A stretch of DNA of 64,000 nt from Caballeronia cordobensis (lineage in GTDB: Bacteria > Pseudomonadota > Gammaproteobacteria > Burkholderiales > Burkholderiaceae): assembly GCF_001544575.2 (NCBI RefSeq), contig NZ_FCNY02000009.1:186001-250000 (forward strand), in the 5' to 3' direction. The notes beneath the pieces are model-generated. The model worked only from the letters and a program-made list of their open reading frames with translations. It made no database searches and was not told where the DNA came from. Both the position numbers and the translations under genes were made by a program. Shown here in pieces: positions 60,132 through 64,000 of this stretch. Position 1 is the first letter of the stretch, and every line of letters begins with the position of its first letter.

Positions 60132-61068
60132 TCGGCTTGCGCTTGAAGAGCGCCAGATAAGGATTGGGATTGATCTGCGCGCCGTCGACGATCACTTCGA
60201 AATGCAGGTGCGGGCCCGTGGAGCGCCCGGTCGAACCGACCTCCGCGATTTCCTGCTGGGGCATCACGTAGTCGCCGGTCTTCACGAGGAGGCGCGACGC
60301 ATGCCCGTAGCGCGTCACCATGCCGTTGCTGTGACGAATATCGACCGCATTGCCGTAGCCGTTGCGCTCGCCGGCCTGCACGACGCGTCCGCCCGCGCTC
60401 GCGAGAATCGGCGTGCCGGTCGGCGCGACGAGATCGACGCCCGGATGAAAGCTCAGACGCCCGGTGAACGGATCGTAACGATTGCCGTAAGGCGAGCCGC
60501 TGCGCGAGCCGGGCGCCGGATCGCGGCCGGGAAACGCCATGTACGAGGCGTAGTGGGCAAGCGTCTGCGTCTGCAGTTGCGAGACTTCGTCGTTCAGGCA
60601 ATCGATGACGCGCTGCGAGCCCTTGAGGCGCTGGCGCGGCGTGCCGCTGCTTGCGCGCGCGGTATCGCACAGCCGCGGCGGCAGCGCCGGCCCGCCCGCG
60701 CCGTCGAGCGCCGCGTTGCCTTCCTCGCTGTCCGGCAGCGGTGGCACATCGTGTACGCCGGGGGCGCTCGCGCCGCCGTGCGCGGCCTTCAGGCGGTCGT
60801 CGAAATCGTGCAGCTCGTGAACCTGCGCGGATAGCCCTTCGACGCGCGGCGTGAGCTGGATCAGCGCGGCGTTCAGACGGCCGAGTTCCTCGATCTCGTA
60901 CGAGCGGCGCGACATCAGCGCCTGCTCTTCGCCGAGATGGCTGCGGGCGAACATCGTGCCGATCGCGATGCCGAGCGCGAGCGCGGCGATCAGAAGCGCA
61001 ATGGCGCCGATGATCGCGATGGCGCGCGCGGTGCGCGCTTCCACGAAACGGATGCGCTGGCGGGACAT
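60118..61068 (-). CDS. M23-family metallopeptidase (LytM/DipM-like), membrane anchored
   Basis: A protein of 316 residues. An N-terminal membrane helix (about 17-40) is followed by a coiled-coil region and a C-terminal M23 domain with all zinc ligands: His and Asp in FHPGVDLVAP and the HxH of GPHLHFEV. It is a periplasmic peptidoglycan endopeptidase, likely guided by the bactofilin encoded downstream. The start at 61068 (MSRQRIRF) is preferred over a frame beginning 10 codons earlier. Confidence 0.92.
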   Translation of the reverse strand: MSRQRIRFVEARTARAIAIIGAIALLIAALALGIAIGTMFARSHLGEEQALMSRRSYEIEELGRLNAALIQLTPRVEGLSAQVHELHDFDDRLKAAHGGASAPGVHDVPPLPDSEEGNAALDGAGGPALPPRLCDTARASSGTPRQRLKGSQRVIDCLNDEVSQLQTQTLAHYASYMAFPGRDPAPGSRSGSPYGNRYDPFTGRLSFHPGVDLVAPTGTPILASAGGRVVQAGERNGYGNAVDIRHSNGMVTRYGHASRLLVKTGDYVMPQQEIAEVGSTGRSTGPHLHFEVIVDGAQINPNPYLALFKRKPNAQS

Positions 61069-61352
61069 GGTCCGCCGTGACCAGATGACGAAAGCCATCA
61101 GCGCGGGCGGCGGCTCAAGAAGCCGGCAGAAGAAAAACTAGGAAAATTCACGGATGGGAGTGCGCCGCGCTCTCCACGGCAAAACAATGAAACTGGGCGG
61201 CGATTATGCCGTACGCTTCATCGGCCGGTCATGTTTAAACAGGATATCGAAGCAAAATTCCACGATTTTGTGCGGTTAAATTTTGTTGCGTGCAAACGGT
61301 GAGGTTCGCTAGCACGTTTGTCTGGTCTGCACTGTCATAAAACTTCGATTCA

Positions 61353-62330
61353 TCAGGATGACTTGACGTCGACCCATGCCATCTGCTGGCCATCGCCCAT
61401 CAGGAAGGCGCGATTCGCTTCCGCCGCCGCGCGCAGATAGTCCCACACGGCGGTGATGCGCTTCAGCTTGCGCAAGTCCTCGCGGCACGACAGATAAAAG
61501 GCGCGCGTGACGACGATCTCGTCGGGCAGAACGGGCACGAAGCGCGGATCGGGCGAGGTCATAAAACACGGCAGGATCGCGAGCGCGCGCCCTTGCAGCG
61601 CGGCGAAGTACTGCGCGATCGCGCTCGTGCTGCGCCAGCGCGACACCGCGCCCGGCACGGCGCGTTCGAGATACAGCAGCTCGTAGCTGAAGGCGAGATC
61701 GTCGATATAGCTGGCGAAGCGATGCCGGCGCAGGTCCTCGGCGCTGCGGATCGGCTCGTGCGCGTCGAGATACTCGGCCGTTGCGTAGAGCTTGAGCCGG
61801 TACTCGCAGAGCTTCGTATAGACGTACTGGCCCTGCTCGGGGCGCTCCAGCGTCACCGCGATATCCGCCTCCCGCTTCGAGAGGCTCACGAAATGCGGCA
61901 CCGGCAGCAGGTCGATGGAAATGTTCGGATGCGCGTCCTGAAAGCGCGCGAGCTGCGGCGCGAGAAAGAAGCAGCCGAAGCCTTCCGTCGAACCGACGCG
62001 CACATGGCCCGACAACGCATGCCCCGTATTGGCGATCTGCTCGGTGGCCGACTGCACCGTCGTCTCGATCGAATCGACGAAGCCGAGCAGGCGCTGGCCT
62101 TCGGCGGTCAGAATGAATCCGCCGCTGCGCGACTTGTCGAACAGGAGGGTGCCGAGCGCGTCTTCGAGCGCCCGGACGCGCCGCGCGACCGTCGTGTAAT
62201 CGACGCCGAGGCGCTTGGCCGCCCCGCTCGCGCGCTGCGTGCGGGCGACTTCCAGAAAGAAGCGCAGGTCGTCCCAGTTGAGGCGGCCGAGGTCGAGTTT
62301 GCCGGGGCTTTGCATGGCGTTTTTTTGCAT
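61353..62330 (-). CDS. LysR-family regulator, divergent from mmsA
   Basis: A protein of 325 residues with an N-terminal LysR helix-turn-helix (about 18-75; DDLRFFLEVARTQRASGAAKRLGVDYTTVARRVRALEDALG) and an effector-binding domain. The RLNWDDLRFFL opening and the Tyr-Thr-Thr-Val helix are of the type found next to mmsA or amino-acid genes. It is divergent from mmsA, so it probably controls valine/methylmalonate-semialdehyde metabolism. The ATG at 62330 or the one at 62315 could be the start; the first is listed. Confidence 0.88.
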   Translation of the reverse strand: MQKNAMQSPGKLDLGRLNWDDLRFFLEVARTQRASGAAKRLGVDYTTVARRVRALEDALGTLLFDKSRSGGFILTAEGQRLLGFVDSIETTVQSATEQIANTGHALSGHVRVGSTEGFGCFFLAPQLARFQDAHPNISIDLLPVPHFVSLSKREADIAVTLERPEQGQYVYTKLCEYRLKLYATAEYLDAHEPIRSAEDLRRHRFASYIDDLAFSYELLYLERAVPGAVSRWRSTSAIAQYFAALQGRALAILPCFMTSPDPRFVPVLPDEIVVTRAFYLSCREDLRKLKRITAVWDYLRAAAEANRAFLMGDGQQMAWVDVKSS

Positions 62331-62373
62331 ATCGATCGGGTGTTTTTATAGTGCCATGATGGACTTTTGCATA
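62323..62373. promoter_or_regulatory. Direct repeat TTTTGCATA in the LysR-mmsA gap
   Basis: TTTTGCATA at 62323-62331 (overlapping the LysR start) and at 62365-62373, 42 bases apart, i.e. four helical turns. It is a candidate regulator binding pair. Confidence 0.35.
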
Positions 62374-62508
62374 ACTATACTCAAGCAAACGAGCCTGCCC
62401 AAGCGCGGGCCGAATTTCTATAAAACGGAGACGACATGCTTTTCCCCTGCGCCGCCCGGCGTGTCTTCGTTTTTCGCCTGTCCGCAACTCATCCACAAGG
62501 AGTGACTC

Positions 62509-64000
62509 GTGAATATCGCTGCTGAACATCCGGCGCAGAGTGCGTCCGTCCGTACGGCCAAACTGCTCATCGACGGCCAGTTGGTGGATTCGAAAACGGC
62601 CGAGTGGCGCGACATCGTCAATCCGGCGACGCAGGAGGTGGTCGGCCGCGTGCCCTTCGCGACGACGGACGAAGTGAACGCCGCCGTTGCCGCAGCGCAC
62701 AAGGCGTTTCAGACCTGGCGCACGACGCCGCTCGGCGTGCGCATGCGCCTCATGCTCAAGTTTCAGGATCTGGTGCGCCAGAACCAGAAGCGCATCGCTC
62801 AGACGCTCACGGCCGAGCAGGGCAAGACACTTGCCGACGCCGAGGGCGACATCTTCCGCGGGCTCGAAGTCGTCGAACATGCATGCTCGATCAGCACGCT
62901 GCAGCAAGGCGAGTTTTCCGAAAACGTCGCGGGCGGCGTCGATACGTACACGCTGCGTCAGCCGATCGGCGTCTGCGCGGGCATCACGCCGTTCAATTTC
63001 CCCGCGATGATTCCGCTGTGGATGTTCCCGATGGCGATCGTCTGCGGCAACACTTTCGTGCTGAAGCCATCGGAGCAGGACCCGCTTTCGACGATGGAGC
63101 TCGTCGAACTGGCGCTCGAAGCAGGCGTGCCGGCGGGCGTGCTCAACGTCGTGCACGGCGGCAAGGAGGTCGTCGACGCGATCTGCACGCATCCCGATAT
63201 CAAGGCGATTTCCTTCGTCGGCTCGACGGCCGTCGGCACGCACGTCTACAACCTCGCGAGCCAGCACGGCAAGCGCGTGCAATCGATGATGGGCGCGAAG
63301 AATCACGCCATCGTGCTGCCCGATGCGAACAAGGAGCAGACGCTCAACGCGCTCGCGGGCGCGGGCTTCGGCGCGGCGGGTCAGCGCTGCATGGCGACGT
63401 CGGTGGCGGTGTTCGTCGGCGCGTCGAAGGACTGGATTCCCGAACTGGTCGAGAAGGCGAAGACGCTCAAGGTCAACGCGGGCACGGAGCCGAACACGGA
63501 CGTCGGACCGGTCGTGTCGAAGACGGCGAAGGAACGCATTCTCGGGCTTATCGGCAAGGGCGTGGAAGAGGGCGCGACGCTCGCGCTCGATGGCCGCGGG
63601 ATCGGCGTGACGGGCTACGAGCAGGGCAACTTCATCGGCCCGACGGTCTTCACGAACGTCAACACCGACATGTCGATCTATAAGACCGAGATCTTCGGCC
63701 CGGTGCTGTGCGTGCTCGAAACCGACACGCTCGACGACGCCATCGCGCTCGTCAACCGCAATCCGATGGGCAACGGCGTGGGTCTCTTCACGCAAAGCGG
63801 CGCGGCGGCGCGCAAGTTCCAGAGCGAGATCGACATCGGACAGGTAGGCATCAACATCCCGATTCCGGTGCCGGTGCCGGCGTTCAGCTTCACGGGCTCG
63901 CGCGGCTCGAAGCTCGGCGATCTCGGGCCGTACGGCAAACAGGTCGTGCAGTTCTATACGCAGACGAAAACCGTCACCGCGCGCTGGTTCGACGACGCCA
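62509..64000 (+). CDS. mmsA: CoA-acylating methylmalonate-semialdehyde dehydrogenase (partial, cut by right edge)
   Basis: About 497 residues are visible; the family is about 500-510, so only the last few are missing. It starts with GTG at 62509 behind AAGGAG. The ALDH features are clear: GVCAGITPFNFPAMIPLWMF, FVGSTAVGTHVYN, and catalytic Cys294 in AGQRCMATS. The MmsA-type MMGAKNHAIVLPDA replaces the ELGGK segment of ordinary aldehyde dehydrogenases. It converts methylmalonate semialdehyde to propionyl-CoA in valine or myo-inositol breakdown. The divergent LysR gene is the likely regulator. No mmsB is visible before the edge. Confidence 0.93.
   Translation, partial: MNIAAEHPAQSASVRTAKLLIDGQLVDSKTAEWRDIVNPATQEVVGRVPFATTDEVNAAVAAAHKAFQTWRTTPLGVRMRLMLKFQDLVRQNQKRIAQTLTAEQGKTLADAEGDIFRGLEVVEHACSISTLQQGEFSENVAGGVDTYTLRQPIGVCAGITPFNFPAMIPLWMFPMAIVCGNTFVLKPSEQDPLSTMELVELALEAGVPAGVLNVVHGGKEVVDAICTHPDIKAISFVGSTAVGTHVYNLASQHGKRVQSMMGAKNHAIVLPDANKEQTLNALAGAGFGAAGQRCMATSVAVFVGASKDWIPELVEKAKTLKVNAGTEPNTDVGPVVSKTAKERILGLIGKGVEEGATLALDGRGIGVTGYEQGNFIGPTVFTNVNTDMSIYKTEIFGPVLCVLETDTLDDAIALVNRNPMGNGVGLFTQSGAAARKFQSEIDIGQVGINIPIPVPVPAFSFTGSRGSKLGDLGPYGKQVVQFYTQTKTVTARWFDDA

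Noticed and set aside
61309..63795. 828-codon minus-strand frame over LysR and mmsA
   Set aside because: Shadow of mmsA and an out-of-frame reading of LysR; no domains.
1..64000. CRISPR arrays, rRNA, tRNA, complete insertion sequences, phage genes
   Set aside because: Looked for on both strands by eye; no repeat-spacer pattern, cloverleaf or transposase/integrase with terminal repeats was recognised. A tRNAscan-SE and IS search would settle it.

Overview
The window looks like chromosomal DNA of a high-GC betaproteobacterium of the Burkholderiaceae, probably the Paraburkholderia/Caballeronia/Burkholderia group. The grounds are strong G/C bias at third codon positions, a stand-alone extra IF-1 gene, BetR and H-NS-like proteins, sugar-acid and hydroxyproline catabolic blocks, and motAB behind a textbook sigma-28 promoter. 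Assignment is by protein recognition only; no database search was run. There are about 58 protein-coding genes and no rRNA, tRNA, CRISPR array or intact insertion sequence that I can see.

Layout. 1-1541: motB (cut by the left edge) and motA. 1657-7333: an XRE regulator, small hypothetical genes, two MFS transporters and an OmpR-like regulator whose receiver has lost key residues. 7401-13011: trans-4-hydroxy-L-proline catabolism, with a DapA-family deaminase, a hydroxyproline epimerase, a three-subunit flavin/iron-sulfur D-hydroxyproline dehydrogenase and a PAS-AraC regulator. 13362-13991: a single-domain response regulator and a small membrane protein. 14237-19508: a lower-GC block of three glycan genes (double glycosyltransferase, methyltransferase with coiled coil, acyltransferase) that looks acquired. 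20138-27402: glutathione transferase, NERD-helicase, hybrid histidine kinase facing a BetR-type response regulator, TetR repressor with twin putative operators, and small proteins.

27531-41306: a nonphosphorylating L-rhamnose locus. It encodes an L-rhamnose ABC transporter (ATPase, two permeases, binding protein), RhaM mutarotase, L-rhamnose dehydrogenase, lactonase, L-rhamnonate dehydratase, a keto-deoxyrhamnonate dehydrogenase candidate, an MFS transporter and a LysR regulator. The final 2,4-diketo-3-deoxyrhamnonate hydrolase is not in the window. A large secreted Gly/Tyr-rich protein of unknown role sits in the middle of this locus behind a long inverted repeat.

41356-50984: mostly small uncharacterised proteins, an H-NS-like protein with an altered DNA-binding loop, an IS630-like helix-turn-helix remnant, a luciferase-like oxidoreductase, an orphan PhnD-like protein beside a fatty-acid desaturase, and nickel/cobalt and formate/nitrite-type transporters. 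51119-57223: an FtsI-type transpeptidase, an arylamine N-acetyltransferase, and a zwf / polyphosphate-glucokinase-like / HAD-hydrolase operon. 57364-64000: IF-1, CorA, an M23 peptidase / coiled-coil protein / bactofilin operon, and a LysR regulator divergent from mmsA, which is cut by the right edge just before its C-terminus.
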